Source: Melitaea cinxia (Eukaryota > Arthropoda > Insecta > Lepidoptera > Nymphalidae). Taken from it: a stretch of DNA of 64,000 nt. A program made the position numbers and the translations under genes. The stretch is from NCBI RefSeq assembly GCF_905220565.1, contig NC_059405.1:13780081-13844080 (forward strand), written 5' to 3'. This document shows, piece by piece, positions 1-10,835 of this stretch. The stretch's first letter is position 1; every line of letters starts with the position of its first letter. The notes beneath the pieces are model-generated. The model was not told the origin of the DNA. It saw only the letters and a program-made list of their open reading frames with translations, and ran no database searches.

Positions 1-734
1 GGTGGATTGGAAAGACATCATTCATTATGTTATAAATGATAATTATGTAATAATATAGGCAATAATACCATAATTCATAGATAAAAGTGAAAATTTTGTA
101 ATAAGTGGGTACCTCTAATTTATAATACTATGGCATTAAAAAGTACTCAAAACTGTACATAGTTTTAGAGAATGCACATACTCGTATACTAATTACATAT
201 TTATTTTGTTTGTATGTGATGACCACAAAATGTAATTACGCTTTGTACTCGCAAAGACTTTGCCCGCTTTTTTTATTTTAATTCCAATCCCGTTTTTAAT
301 ATCCTGAATACTTCTGCACCGAATAGCCGATGCCAGCGCTTGGAATGTTTTGGTAAAACTCGCGTATTCATTATGAGCAATTGAGAGAAGCTTTTGCTTT
401 GGCATCTTTATCACAAAAATGTAGATGCTATATTTTTTTTCTTTTCAAGTTAAATATATACTGCTATTACAAAATTTCACAAGGAGTGTGTTCGTCAGTT
501 CGAGATTCATTTCTCAGACTCAATAAGTTTGTTTTGCGTAAGTTATGAAGATTCCTTGAAAAAAATTTATATTGTTCGCAATATTTTGTCTTACTAAGTG
601 TTTAGTACTATAATAAAATGTGGCATGTTTTGTTATTTTATATAATTCATAATATTGAAACTGTTCAACGTAATATTGCTCGACCATAGATGTCGTCGTA
701 CGCATTTAAATCGCGCTATCGTTTGGTTCTACGG
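1..734. other. AT-rich DNA, no supported gene
   Basis: No recognisable repeat or gene. A 70-codon reading frame runs on the minus strand from an ATG at 405 to a stop at 193. It is slightly richer in GC than its surroundings and its product is basic, but it has no motif that I recognise and no convincing splice context, so I do not call it a gene. Confidence 0.5.
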
Positions 735-1095
735 TTTTGATTAGGCTGTAAAGACCGATGGGGCCAACAGCGTAATCCACTCCGACGACGCTCTAAACCG
801 AGGTGCGTTCTCGCTAGGACACCCTTAGGGCGGGTATTTTTCTTTGAGTCCTCCCAGAGGGCTCCCCTTCTTCCTTCGCGGCCGGTGTCTATAGTACCCG
901 GCCCCTCTCACCGGTGACGCTGTAAAAGCCGATAGGGCCAACAGCACTCTACAATTCGAAAAAAAAATGGGCCAACAGCATTCCACAATTCGAAAAAAAA
1001 AAATCTAACAAAGGACCTCACAGGCTCACACTGCAACAGCGTAGTTTTTAACCCCGCACTAAAGGTGTAGTTGTCTTGGCGGGTTGTACACTTAG
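735..1095 (-). repeat. GC-rich repeat fragment, probably LINE-derived
   Basis: A GC-rich island in AT-rich DNA. The phrase 'GGGCCAACAGC' (or its near match) occurs three times (about 761, 927 and 969), each copy on the same strand, and the last two are followed by 'AATTCG' plus an A run, so a unit of about 40 bp has been duplicated in tandem. The composition and the short interrupted open frame on the minus strand (908-1099) suggest the untranslated 5' part or an ORF remnant of a non-LTR retrotransposon. I cannot name the family. Confidence 0.4.
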
Positions 1096-1624
1096 ACAAA
1101 TAACAAATCTGCTCTTGCTCTCCAATTTTCTCATTTCTACTTGCAGCATTTCAATTTTAATTGTTTTTATAAAAATTATTAGCTATTTCAAAAAACACTT
1201 ATGGTAACTCTTTTGAACTATGGTACTCGAATTATAGAATACAATAATCCCGATGTACAAAATAATAATATGGTACCATCAAGCTTACCTGGTGATTCGA
1301 GGTAATAATATGATCCAGAATTTCTTAATACTAAATGATCGCACTATTTAACTTTCAAAATTGGCAGTACGACAAGGACAGACTGAAATATCCTGACGAA
1401 TACAACTGCAACGGTCTGATTTCTTTTATTTTTGGTTGAACCATGATCCATAGCATTGATGAAATGGTATAAAGTTACTAAAGTTCCTGGCTCTTAAGAA
1501 CAATATTATTAAAAAATACACAATGCAAATACTACAACTCCATTAATAATATTACTATGATATTGCTTTTCCATAAACACTTCTATCCTTACCAAAATAA
1601 TTTCAAATCATTCTCCCTAAACTA
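1096..1624. other. AT-rich DNA, nothing recognised
   Basis: Low-GC sequence without open frames of note, RNA gene motifs or known repeats. Confidence 0.5.
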
Positions 1625-1929
1625 TCTATACAAATAAATAAAATTGGAGTGTCTGTTTGTAACATTACAATAACCACGTTTTAATAAACGCATATATACA
1701 CGGTACATATACCAATATAACATTTTATATAATTTTTGTCCGTCTATCTGTCTGTTTGTTCCGGCTAATCTCTGAAACGGCTGAACCAATTTTGACGGAA
1801 CTTACTGCCAGATAGCTGATGCAATTAAGGAGTAACTTAGGCTATTTTTATTTTACAAATTTATTTATTTTGTAACTGAACAATATTTTTTTTAAATTGC
1901 ACGCGGACGAAGTCGTGGGCACAGCTAGT
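1625..1929 (+). mobile_element. Non-autonomous Helitron-like element
   Basis: Begins with TC (TCTATACAAATAAATAAA) and ends GGGCACAGCTAGT, with a short hairpin (CGCGGACGAAGTCG) just inside the 3' end. This TC start, hairpin and CTAGT end fit the terminal structure of lepidopteran non-autonomous Helitrons. No coding capacity. Related copies lie at 32037-32488, 52617-52850, 57311-57645 and 60658-60992. Confidence 0.7.
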
Positions 1930-2391
1930 AATATATAAATATTATGCATTTATATCGTTGACAGAGAATTGTGGAATAAAATTTGAATTCATATTGCTTT
2001 TCGAAATCACATCTCATTTTTGGGTCAATCCTAAACCAACATGAGACCAATTTTATGAACAGTACTCATCGCTCACGTCTTCACAACCACTTTTATAAAA
2101 TTGTATTTTGACTATACTAATATTATAAAGTAGAGGAATTTATTTGTTTGAAAGAACCCATCTCGATTCTAATAAGAAAAAAAAAACAAAATGAAAAATA
2201 TTAGAGAAGGTAATATGTTTTTTTTTATAAACCGAGCGGATTTTTAAATGAAAACTAAAATTCAGAAAATAATTATAATTCTGATCTTATAAATCGCAAT
2301 TTCACGAGTTCGTGAAACAAAAGTATTTTAATGTAAAAGTATCGTATTTTTATTTATACAAAATACTATACATATTTACAATACACAACTT
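1930..2391. other. AT-rich DNA with a Helitron 5'-like fragment
   Basis: The stretch at about 2112-2165 (TATACTAATATTATAAAG followed by a T/G-rich run) resembles the 5' end of another lepidopteran Helitron-like family. A segment at 2236-2283 recurs in diverged form at 3580-3630. Nothing else is recognised. Confidence 0.35.
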
Positions 2392-2841
2392 AAGAACTAA
2401 ATATTTATAAATAGTTTTAGTATAAATCATGTCCCCGTGGAATTGTGCCAAGAATATTCTCTGGGCAAAAAATGCACCAGCCCTCTTGTCACCAGTGGAG
2501 GCAATAAGGCGAGGTGTTATCTCATTTAAAAAAAAATTTAGCACTGCTACTCCAAGGTCCAAGTGTTTCGACTGCAAACGGCACAAAGATGTAATTTGGA
2601 ATTAGTGACGAATATTTGTGCCCTTTAGTCGTTTCAGCTTTTTCCGCTGCGGCTCCCGCTTTTAAGGCTGTTTCCCTAACATGAGACGGACCAAGTGTGT
2701 CAACGCAGGTTGCGTCCCACAAAAGCGCCCGTCCCCTTTCCCAGGGAACCAACGTCAATCCATCAGGTCTCTTGCCATCATTGCGACTAATTCCAGTAGG
2801 CTCGATAAGAGCAGGAACGTCGATGGTGGCAAGAGCTCTTT
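2392..2841 (-). pseudogene. C-terminal fragment of a LINE with restriction-like endonuclease
   Basis: The minus strand encodes, across one frameshift near 2525-2585, the C-terminal end of a non-LTR retrotransposon polyprotein. Recognisable blocks are KRPDG, LLWDATCVDT, GHKYSSL, FVPFAVETLGPW and, in the second frame, STGDKRAGAFFAQR. The PD...D spacing of KRPDG and WDAT fits the restriction-like endonuclease placed after the reverse transcriptase in R2-superfamily elements (R2, R4/Dong, NeSL, Hero). A related and longer fragment lies at 14189-15450. The upstream part is cut off where the ACCGACTTC repeat begins (about 2842). Non-functional because of truncation and frameshift. Assignment within the superfamily is uncertain; Hero-like is my best guess. 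Confidence 0.6.
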
Positions 2842-3448
2842 TTAACCGACTTCCAAAAAAGGAGGAGGTTCTCAATTCGACTGTATTTTTTTTATGTATG
2901 TTACATCAGAACGTTTGACCGGGTGGACCGATTTGGACAAATTTTGTTTTAATCGAAAGGTGGTGTGTGTCAATTTGTCCCATTTAAATTTATTTGAGAT
3001 CTAACAACTACTTTTCGAGTTATATCTAATAATGTGTTTTTACTTGACGCTTTTTTCATCGACCTACGTTGTATTATACCGCATAACTTTCTACTAGATG
3101 TAATGATTTTGATAATTCTTTTTTTGTTACAAAGAAGATATCCCTAGTTTGGTACCATGATAAGGAAACCAGGATCTGATGATGGGATCCTAGAGAAATC
3201 GAGGGAAACTCTCGAAAATGCGCAATAACTTTTTACTAGGTGTACCGATTTTTATAATTTTTGATTTAATCAAAAGCTGATGTTTATCATGTGGTCACAT
3301 ATAAATTTTATTGAGATCTGATCTCTACTTTTTGAATAATCTTTGATAACGCGTAGTTACTTGACTATTTTTTCGTCGATATACGTTCTATTACTCGTCG
3401 ATGTAATTGAAGTCGGTTTTTTTTTTCGTTTGCGAGCAAACACAATTA
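2842..3448 (+). mobile_element. ACCGACTTC-family short interspersed element, full-length copy
   Basis: Starts TTTTTAACCGACTTCC and ends with the inverse of that motif (GAAGTCGG plus a T run), then TTTGCGAGCAAACACA, a small palindrome. It has no protein coding capacity. The terminal inverted motif AACCGACTTC/GAAGTCGG suggests a MITE-like or fold-back element. It interrupts the endonuclease LINE fragment to its left. Other copies: 8405-8745 (minus), 16141-16500 and 63174-63530 (truncated or altered), plus short pieces at 15888-15930 and 34464-34506. Confidence 0.6.
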
Positions 3449-3944
3449 TTATGGTATCGTTTAGGGAACCGTGGCGGGAAAACCTACCTGAACTCTAGTT
3501 ACAGGAAAGGCCGTGAATCGAAAGAATCGACCTCTTTTCCGCACGGACATCTGTGTTCAAAGCACACTCTTATAAATTAAGCGGATTATTAAATTAAATA
3601 AAAACTAAGATTCAGAAAATAATTACAATAGGATACGACCATTCCACGATGTTTGAAAAAGTACTTCATAATGTTGATTTTCCAATAAAAAGTCACAAAA
3701 AAAATATATATTTCGGCAAAATAAACACGCATGAAATGACATAAAATTAAATTAAATTTTAAACCTTTTTTATTTCCGCGAAAACGCTATCAGCCATTTT
3801 GGTGACGTAATATGGTTAATAACAAAAGTCGTGTATGGCGTATTCGAACCGAACCAAACCGAACTCGTTCAATACCTTATACATATATACTCTTTGTCGT
3901 TCAACGTTAACATCTACAAATATTTGGTGTTTTTGTGTAAAATA
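3449..3944. other. No gene recognised; possible promoter side of a THAP-like exon
   Basis: Contains a somewhat GC-richer stretch (3455-3560) with no recognisable coding frame and an AT-rich stretch up to a candidate first exon at 3945. Nothing definite. Confidence 0.3.
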
Positions 3945-4014
3945 ATGAATTACAATAGCTATCGTCGGTGTGTAGTGTCTAGTTATACAAATAGTAGTAT
4001 TAAAAAACTATTAC
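3945..4014 (+). pseudogene. Candidate first exon of a THAP-like zinc-finger protein, degenerate
   Basis: An ATG at 3945 opens a frame reading MNYNSYRRCVVSSYTNSS and ends at a strong splice donor, AC|GTAAGT, at 4014/4015. THAP domains (found in P-element-type transposases and some host proteins) start with a Cys-x2-4-Cys pair close to the N terminus in a context like YRxCVVxxC. Here the first Cys is present and the second position is Tyr, so a metal ligand is lost. No second exon is found in the next kilobase. I infer a broken transposon or host THAP exon; chance similarity is possible because the peptide is only 23 residues. Confidence 0.25.
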
Positions 4015-4020
4015 GTAAGT

Positions 4021-4617
4021 CTTAATTTGGCAGTAACATAAGGATTAAAACATAACCTAACACTTTCTAACATTATCTTTCATATTAGGTATACCTACAT
4101 AAAAAAAAAACAATATAATATAACAAGTAATACTTACAAAGATGTTTTAACATTCCGAAATTCGGCAGAACTGAAGTCTGGGCTACATGCGAAAAACTTT
4201 GCAACCATCTTTGAATCAGTTTTTGGCAGATTCGTACTATCTGCATTTACAAAACCTTTTCTCATTTAAATAAATAAATAGGTACAAATTAAATGCACTA
4301 ACGAAAGAGCACAAGTATTACTCCTTGAAGTAAAAGTTGATAGATATGTACCTAGCTGTTTACAGCTGTGACAGAATTTTGTTATTGTCCGTATGACGTC
4401 ATACCATGACGGGTCGTGGTTTAGGTCGCGTGATATACAGATTAAATATACGACTTTTAATTTCAATACAATAAAACAATAATGTGCTTTTATGATTTCA
4501 AATCAGAATATTTAAGTGTATTTCTACATAAATTTTCATTTTTATCAAGTTCATAAAAATAATCTAAAAAGAAAAATTATCAAATTACAACAAAGGAATT
4601 TTAATGAAAAATGGTAG
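4021..4617. other. AT-rich DNA, nothing recognised
   Basis: No motif, RNA gene or repeat recognised. A 66-codon open frame at 4266-4466 (minus) has no recognisable features. Confidence 0.4.
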
Positions 4618-4872
4618 TTAGTCTGACACAAGTTTAACTAGCCGAGAGCCCTTCAAAGAATGATGTTCTAAGTTTCCAATGTGTCCGGTGCGTTGCCGTC
4701 GACCTGAGGCTTCACCATGCATCGCCTGATGATCGCGTGATGTTGTGACGTAGAAAACACGTCGCAACATGTACAGATACACGTCGATCACTCCATCCCC
4801 TTCTAACTTGAAGGTTAAGTCACTTCCTCTGACATTATTTATTAAGGGGGGTATATCACTATAAATTACCAT
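4618..4872 (-). CDS. Unrecognised ORF in a GC-richer island
   Basis: An 84-codon open frame on the minus strand from ATG at 4872 to TAA at 4618. I do not recognise the product. Its GC content is clearly higher than that of the flanking sequence, and the C-terminal two-thirds is rich in Arg, His and Gly. A possible splice acceptor (TTTATAG, about 4856-4862) lies just inside the ORF start and a weaker one (ATGTCAG) about 25 bases further in, so it could be a terminal exon of a spliced gene instead of a single-exon gene. No signal peptide or membrane segment. It may equally be a remnant of a repeat. Confidence 0.2.
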   Translation of the reverse strand: MVIYSDIPPLINNVRGSDLTFKLEGDGVIDVYLYMLRRVFYVTTSRDHQAMHGEASGRRQRTGHIGNLEHHSLKGSRLVKLVSD

Positions 4873-7800
4873 GTCATTTTAAAAAGTAAATAACATTAAC
4901 AATATTTTTGCTTGGTTTGAAGTTTGATGACGTGTCTTTTAACTTTGTAAGGCTTAACGCTTAGGGGATTAACATTCCATTAACCATTTTATTGTTTACG
5001 CTCGAATATAATTATTGCTTATGTAAATATAGAAACGCACATTTGAAATTGTTATCCGTTTAAAGACAATTCACGCCTAATTCTAACCAAATATATTTAA
5101 ATTAGTTGTTTTTGTTTAATTATTAAGCATTCATTAATGAAACGGTGTCTAAACGTTACTAACGGTTATTCAAAGTGTTAAAATTAATTAAAGTTTTAAA
5201 TTAATTGTAATTATTATATAGATAACGTTATACATTTAACGTTATATACAATTTTTGTATTTTTACCCACATAATATGTTATATGTATGTATAGTTTCTC
5301 ATGTAAGTGACTGTGTGTTTTCAATGAGAAAATAAATATTCTTTAAACCTATACATGTTTTAATAAAATAGGTTATGTAAGCTAAATAGCAACCTCACCA
5401 GCTAAATTACACGGCTATTTTCTTGGTCCATTACGATCCATCTCAGAGAAACCGAAGTCAATAGACTGTCTGTATTATCCAAGATGACGCAAGAAGTTAT
5501 GTGTATGCAATTTGGCGAACATCCCGACGAGAAACTGTACATTGTACTCGTAATATTTATATACGCTGGAGTACATATATATGACCAGTAAGTTACTACG
5601 AGTATCTAAGATTGGACCGAACATACTATAGACAATATACTGCTGTATACGCTTGTATTCTAAGCTACTCGTAAAGTGTATTGCTTGTGTTCTTGCTATT
5701 TCATTACAAAATACTTATAATTTCAAAATGTTTTTGTAATATTTATGTCAACATTTATTAACATAAATAGTAAAGGTAGCAAAATATAAGTATTAAAGTT
5801 AATTATTGAAATATATTTTAAAGTTTATTCTTAAATCTAATAGATGTCGCTACTAGTTAAGGAATCCGTTTTATATTTTCTAGATATTTTTGTTACGATT
5901 TGAACTGTCTCGTTTTCTTAGAAAGTTGCGTTACAAAAGTGCAAACATGCAGATATGGTTATTCATTATTTCTTTTTATTTAAAGTTAATAACATATTGC
6001 AAACTATTTTGAATAATATAATCAGTTATTTGTAAAAATTAAATTGTTAATATCTATTTATGTTTCCATATTAAAATTTTATCATAGTAATTAAAAAACA
6101 AGTGCATTATTAAAATACATAAAAGCCACCAAAACGATTTTTTTTTTATTATGTTAAACAATTTAAACAAACTTGTGAATAGCGACTACAATAAAAATCT
6201 TCACATTTTGTTCTTGCACTCATCAAATATGCATAAATTGGCATACCGATAGTAACTAGCCAAGTATCTTATTTTTACCCATGTGATCCCCTATCTAGTA
6301 CTTAGTAAACAACAATTTATCCAGAGGCGAAGGCGAGTACAGTGACTCACTTTAAAAAGAGACACAAAATAAAAAAAAAAAACCAAAACACCAATGTTCC
6401 AAAACCAAAACCGACACCCTTTTTTATTGTAAGTTTGTCACGCTTTATCGTCTTTCGCTAATATTTAATTGGCTTTTAGGCATTATGAATAATATTAAGC
6501 ATTACGAATAATTAACGAATTTAACATATAGAGTCGGCCATTCGGCTATTCGGCCCCTCAAACAAAATTTCATCTTTTTAGTGACCGCCGAGTACGAGCG
6601 GTTTATTCAAATTAATAATTTTGCAATCCGCTTGAATTTAAAATATACGCTACCAAACAAACAAAATTTCCAGTTTTATAATATTATTTAGGTACATATG
6701 AAATTTTTACAAGTCTTTTTATAATGATATAACTGCACCGCCGACGTCATTACTCGAAACGAGTATTTAAAATGCCGTTGCAATTAAATTTTAATACGGA
6801 TACTACGTTTTAGTGCATTCAGTGGAGGTTTAACCGTCGGTAAGTTTCGAGTATTTTATTCGAGTTCCGTTCGTAAATGGACATTTTCGATGTACACTCG
6901 CATTTATGTGAATAAACCAGAAATTCTTGATACATCAAAATGCTGATGAATTGTTGTTTTTACGAGAGTTCATCGCAATGTAATTAATGTTATTTTATGT
7001 ATCACTGTTGATTTTTTTGGCTTTATGTATTTAGCGACTTTAATAGTCGATTAATATAATGATTTTTTTTTTACCAATATTTGAAGTAATGGTTATATGA
7101 TATGAGTACCAACGCATATTTTTTAGTGACTTGGAAAAATTTGGATATGCGGCGATCTATATACACATAAAAATATTCACTAATTTATCTCCAAGAAATA
7201 CTATATACCCATTTAATCATAATATCATAGCATAAGAGCAGTACAGAAATCAGATTTATATAAATAAATAAAAATAAATATTAATTACACAGTGGTACAG
7301 GACGGTTTTATCGTTTTCATGGCCATTAATTATTCGCAATAATAGGGTTTCTAAAACAAAAACACCGAGAACTCGGATTAATACGTCTTAAGACACATTG
7401 TTTGTAATCAATTGTAAACAAATAAAATACTTCAAAACTAACCAAAAATGTATTTTTTAATATAAAATATCTACGTAAATTTTTATTATCACACGCGGTA
7501 ATAATACCTTAAACGAATTAATTTCAAAAGGTAAACGTAAACGTAAAACGGCACACCGCATCTGCCACGTCCTATCCACATCTGAACCAAACACTCTGAC
7601 CTATGCAAAAACACTACTTAACCTGATTAGAGCCATGAAACAGATCGTAATTAATCAAACCCGGCGCCGCCGTAGCTCGTTGTCTCGCTAACTTCTGGGA
7701 TTCCAACGGCACTGTTGATGTATGACTGGTTGTAAAACACACGGATTTTTGATTCATCTAAGAACGCTGATTTAAAGCAATAATGTTGAAGTGTTAATTT

Positions 7801-7939
7801 CAAAGTAGACATACCCTCACAGTTCACGTTGAAGGGAGCTATATCTTCACAAAACGAATCTTTAGGTATGTTAAGCTAATTTAAGTCAGAACATCAGCTA
7901 AAAACTTTAATTTTCATTAAAATATACTTTCATGAGTAA
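4873..7939. other. AT-rich DNA without a supported gene
   Basis: Three kilobases of low-GC DNA. At 6531-6560 there is a short reiteration of TTCGGC. At 6819-6839 an arthropod initiator-like TCAGT is followed 19 bases later by a donor-like GTAAGT, a combination that could be a chance match or a tiny non-coding first exon. No coding frames, tRNAs or repeats recognised elsewhere. Confidence 0.4.
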
Positions 7940-8035
7940 TATAGCTATACCAGTCGGCTGTTACTTATAACACAAGCATTAAGTTGCTTACTTTAGGAAC
8001 AGACGACCGTGTGTGTATTGTGCAGATATTTATTT
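7940..8035 (+). repeat. 3' part of a tRNA-headed SINE (family of 13121)
   Basis: Matches, almost base for base, the 3' body of the SINE at 13121-13390: ACAAGCATTAAGTTGCTTAC, then GGAACAGACGACCG, then GTGTGTATTGTG and a (TTTA)n tail. The tRNA-like head is missing, as expected for a 5'-truncated retroposed copy. Confidence 0.7.
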
Positions 8036-8204
8036 ATTTATACTTTCATAAGTTGTGCTCATGGAAGAAGATAAATTTTTATCAAAATAATTTTAATTAT
8101 TTCATACTCGAACTCACAAGAAGTAGATATGTCTAATTTATATTATTATTTATATACCTTCCAAATTTTATGGCTTACTTCTTTAAATAAATTTAAATAA
8201 ACGC

Positions 8205-8400
8205 CTTACATTCAACGGCCCTCACTAAGATTTACTTCTGTGTTAGTTGTCCGAAAACACACACAATATACAAGTACAAGCGCCCAGACCACGACAAACC
8301 ATATGGCTGTTACAAATGTCTGTTGTAAACGGGCATCGTACCCGCGACCACAAGCGACTGTCAGTACTGTGAGCGCTGCGTTAACGCGTCATGAAATCTT
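8205..8400 (-). repeat. tRNA-headed SINE, minus strand
   Basis: Read on the minus strand it begins GCGTTAACGCAGCG (A-box region), has GCGGGTACGATGCCC (B box), then TTTGTCGTGGTCTGGGCG and GGGCCGTTGAATGT near the 3' end. The same family occurs at 20225-20405, 48786-48970 and 49731-50400, and as a head fragment at 28545-28620. Confidence 0.7.
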
Positions 8401-8404
8401 TATA

Positions 8405-8745
8405 TAAAAATGATTCCATAATTGTGTTTGCTAGCAAACGAAAAAATCGACTTCAATTTCATCGACAAGTAAAATAGCGTAAGTAGACGAAAAAAATAAT
8501 AAACGCACTAGGCGCCACTGCGATTTTCGAAGATTCCCCTCGATGGCATTTTTCTGGAATGCCATCATCAGATCCTGGTTATATATCTCCATTCGAACAA
8601 AATAAGAATCATCAAAATCGGTTCTCAAATGACGAATTAATCTGCGAACACACATAAAAAAATACATATATTTTATATACGGTCGAATTGAGAAACCTCC
8701 TTCTTTTTTGAAGTCAGTTAAAAAGGAGATACCTAAACAAAAAAC
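8405..8745 (-). mobile_element. ACCGACTTC-family element, minus strand, internally deleted
   Basis: Carries the 3' palindrome TTTGCTAGCAAACG at its left edge, an inverted GACTTCAATT, the internal ATCAGATCCTGG block and, at its right edge, CCTTCTTTTTTGAAG followed by TCAGTTAAAAA. Compared with the copy at 2842-3448 it is about half length. The 112-codon open frame inside is accidental. Confidence 0.6.
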
Positions 8746-9802
8746 GCTTGTAATAGTTTTGGCTCGCAATTTGTCTAGTTAATTAGTAACGAAAATAAAA
8801 TAATAATTAAAATAAAAAATAAAAAACCCGCCTGCATGAAGAACAACTAAAAGAAAATCAACTGAAAAAGCTGGAACAAGATAAAAATTCAATATGCACA
8901 CAAAGTCAGCGAAATAAATAGAAACAATATCAAACATTTTGTCCTGTAAATTTAAAATATATGAATACGGTAGTCCTTCGAAACTTTATGCAACGTCGTA
9001 CATAACATGCAGTCGGAGACATGCACAAAGAGAGAATGATTTGACTTATCCTTCAATTTCATGCCTCCGACTGCATATTATCTACTGAACTACAATGGCT
9101 TCGCGCAGCCGCCATGTTTGATTTTTTTTTTAATGTCACCTATCTAAGAACACTTGGGCAGCTAAGACAAACCTAACGATATCTCAATTATGTAAATCCG
9201 TTCAGTGGTTCTGGAAATATGAGGTAGTAAAGAATATTACATACAAATATACATACATACATACAAGATACGCGCGAAAAACATAACCCTTCCTTGGCAG
9301 TCGGGTAATAACGAATCATCGTCTTTTTTGTTGGTAATTCTTGTTCTTTTCAAACATTGGAGATAACAAGATTAAATTACTGTAATGTAACTTTAATAAA
9401 ATCATATACCAAGTTTCACATTTTCTTCATTTATTTCATGTAATCTCTAACTATGTGAAATGTGTTTTTAATATTTTTGAAGTAGATATTTTTATTTTTT
9501 ATTAGTTAGTTTTCACGAAATTTATAGGCGTTTTTATATGACTCTTTGTTATCAATATTATCAGACGATCAAAATAAAACGATGATTCTAAATTGCAAGA
9601 GCAATATGATAATAAATATTAAATATGTATACTATATATGTACGTGTAGCTATTGTTATAGGTTACAGTCTACTGATAAAGCTACATAATTTTTTTATAA
9701 ATATAAATAAATACGTACATATCACCCAGATTCGGGACGGTAATCGATATTTAAATCGGTTGTGAGTGAACTGTATCAACGAAATAGTTGCATTAACTGG
9801 GT
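8746..9802. other. AT-rich DNA with a CATA microsatellite
   Basis: About 9240-9272 is a CATACATA-type microsatellite followed by AAGATACGCGCG and CCTTGGCAGTCGGGTAA, which looks like the end of an unidentified interspersed repeat covering about 9120-9308. No genes seen. Confidence 0.4.
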
Positions 9803-9885
9803 CATCATTTCAGCCTCGCAGTCCACTGCTGGACATAGGCCTCCACAAGATCGCGTCAAAAATGGCGTGAATTCATGCGTTAACT
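9803..9885 (-). mobile_element. RTE LINE 3' end, minus strand
   Basis: The plus strand reads TCATCATTTCAGCCT, then GTCCACTGCTGGACATAGGC and CTCCACAAG. This is the reverse complement of the RTE tail at 11640-11967, including the remains of its ATG/ATC trinucleotide tail at the 3' terminus. The copy is severely 5' truncated. Confidence 0.7.
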
Positions 9886-10200
9886 AGCTAGGTACGATAA
9901 TTTAATTAAATTCTCTTTTCACAACTTATAAGCTTCTAACGTAATATATTTCATAAAGTACTCTTCCACTAGACCCTACCTACTTAGGGGTAATATAGAG
10001 ATATATTCAAATGAGTAATTTAAGGTGCGGCCACTATGTATACATAGACCCAAACGTACTATTAAATATACCTTATGTCTGAAAACTGAGTGAAGTTTAC
10101 ATTGTGTTTGATATTTTCGCTATTTGTGAGCATTTATTGTGTTTTGTATAGATCAAATTAAGTAACTTTGGTAGGTTTAATTAAGCTTTTGAATTTAATG

Positions 10201-10835
10201 TGCCCTACGCAACAGTAGGAAACATCCTGCTCAAAATCTGGAGCAGCCCGACTGGTTAAGTACCTCGACGTTACAGAAGCGCGCTTCAGACTGTAATATC
10301 CCACTGTTGGGCATAGGCCTCTTTCCCCATGTAGGAGAAGGATCAGAGCTTAATCCACCACGCTGCTCCAATGCGGGTTGGCGGATATATTTCCTACTAT
10401 GAGTAACGATCGCTATCAGGTGTATATGATAACAACAGGGACCGACGGCTTAACGTGCTCTCCGAGGCACGGTGGGGAGACCCACAAGGACTGCACAAAC
10501 ACCCAGACCACGGCAAACACCTGTATGGCCAATACAAATGTTTGTCATGTGCGGGGATCGAACCCGCAACCGCCAGCACAACGGGTACAATCCATGGCTG
10601 TGACCGCTGCGCCAACGCGGCGTCGTTACAGAAGATCACATCTAAATAACACTACTCTCAAGCAGTGTTGTATTCCTGTGGTGGGTAAGGTGACCAGAGC
10701 TCCTGAGGGAATTGGGAGTAGGTTCGGCAACGCGTTTAAGATGCTTCTGATGTTGCAAGTGTATATGAGCTACGGCAATCTTTTCTCATCAGGTGAGCCG
10801 TAGGATTGTTTGTCGACCTAGTTTTATATAAAAAA
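10201..10835 (+). repeat. LINE-tail interspersed repeat, split by a SINE
   Basis: Two parts, 10201-10279 and 10624-10835, join into a repeat that starts with a CTGCTCAAAATATGGAGCAG-like hairpin, continues through TTACAGAAGATCACA, GTGACCAGAGCTCCTG and GCAACGCG, and ends CATCAGGTGAGCCGTA...GACCTAGTT plus A run. The CATCAGGTGA and A-rich end resemble the 3' end of the Jockey-like LINE at 24546-27080. Family members: 12481-12720, 13465-13695, 17121-17247, 19127-20215, 43806-44050 and 62571-62770. Confidence 0.65.
10280..10623 (-). mobile_element. Full-length tRNA-headed SINE with target-site duplication
   Basis: Read on the minus strand it begins with GCCGCGTTGGCGCAGCGGTC (A box) and GGTTCGATCCCCGC (B box), passes through GTGTTTGCCGTGGTCTGGG and ends GGGATATTACAGTCTGAAGC. 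It is flanked by the 11-bp direct repeat CGTTACAGAAG at 10269-10279 and 10624-10634, so it integrated into the LINE-tail repeat. The same family is complete at 46675-46978 and partial at 31453-31660 and 29565-29675. Confidence 0.85.

Noticed and set aside
193..405. 70-codon basic open frame on the minus strand
   Set aside because: No motif, no splice or promoter evidence; may be real but unsupported.
6819..6840. Initiator TCAGT followed by a GTAAGT donor
   Set aside because: Only 19 bases apart, no coding exon to connect and no other promoter element at a fitting distance; too likely by chance.
8431..8769. 112-codon open frame
   Set aside because: Lies entirely in a minus-strand ACCGACTTC-family element.
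10378..10803. 141-codon open frame
   Set aside because: Runs across a SINE and into the interrupted LINE-tail repeat; no protein motif.
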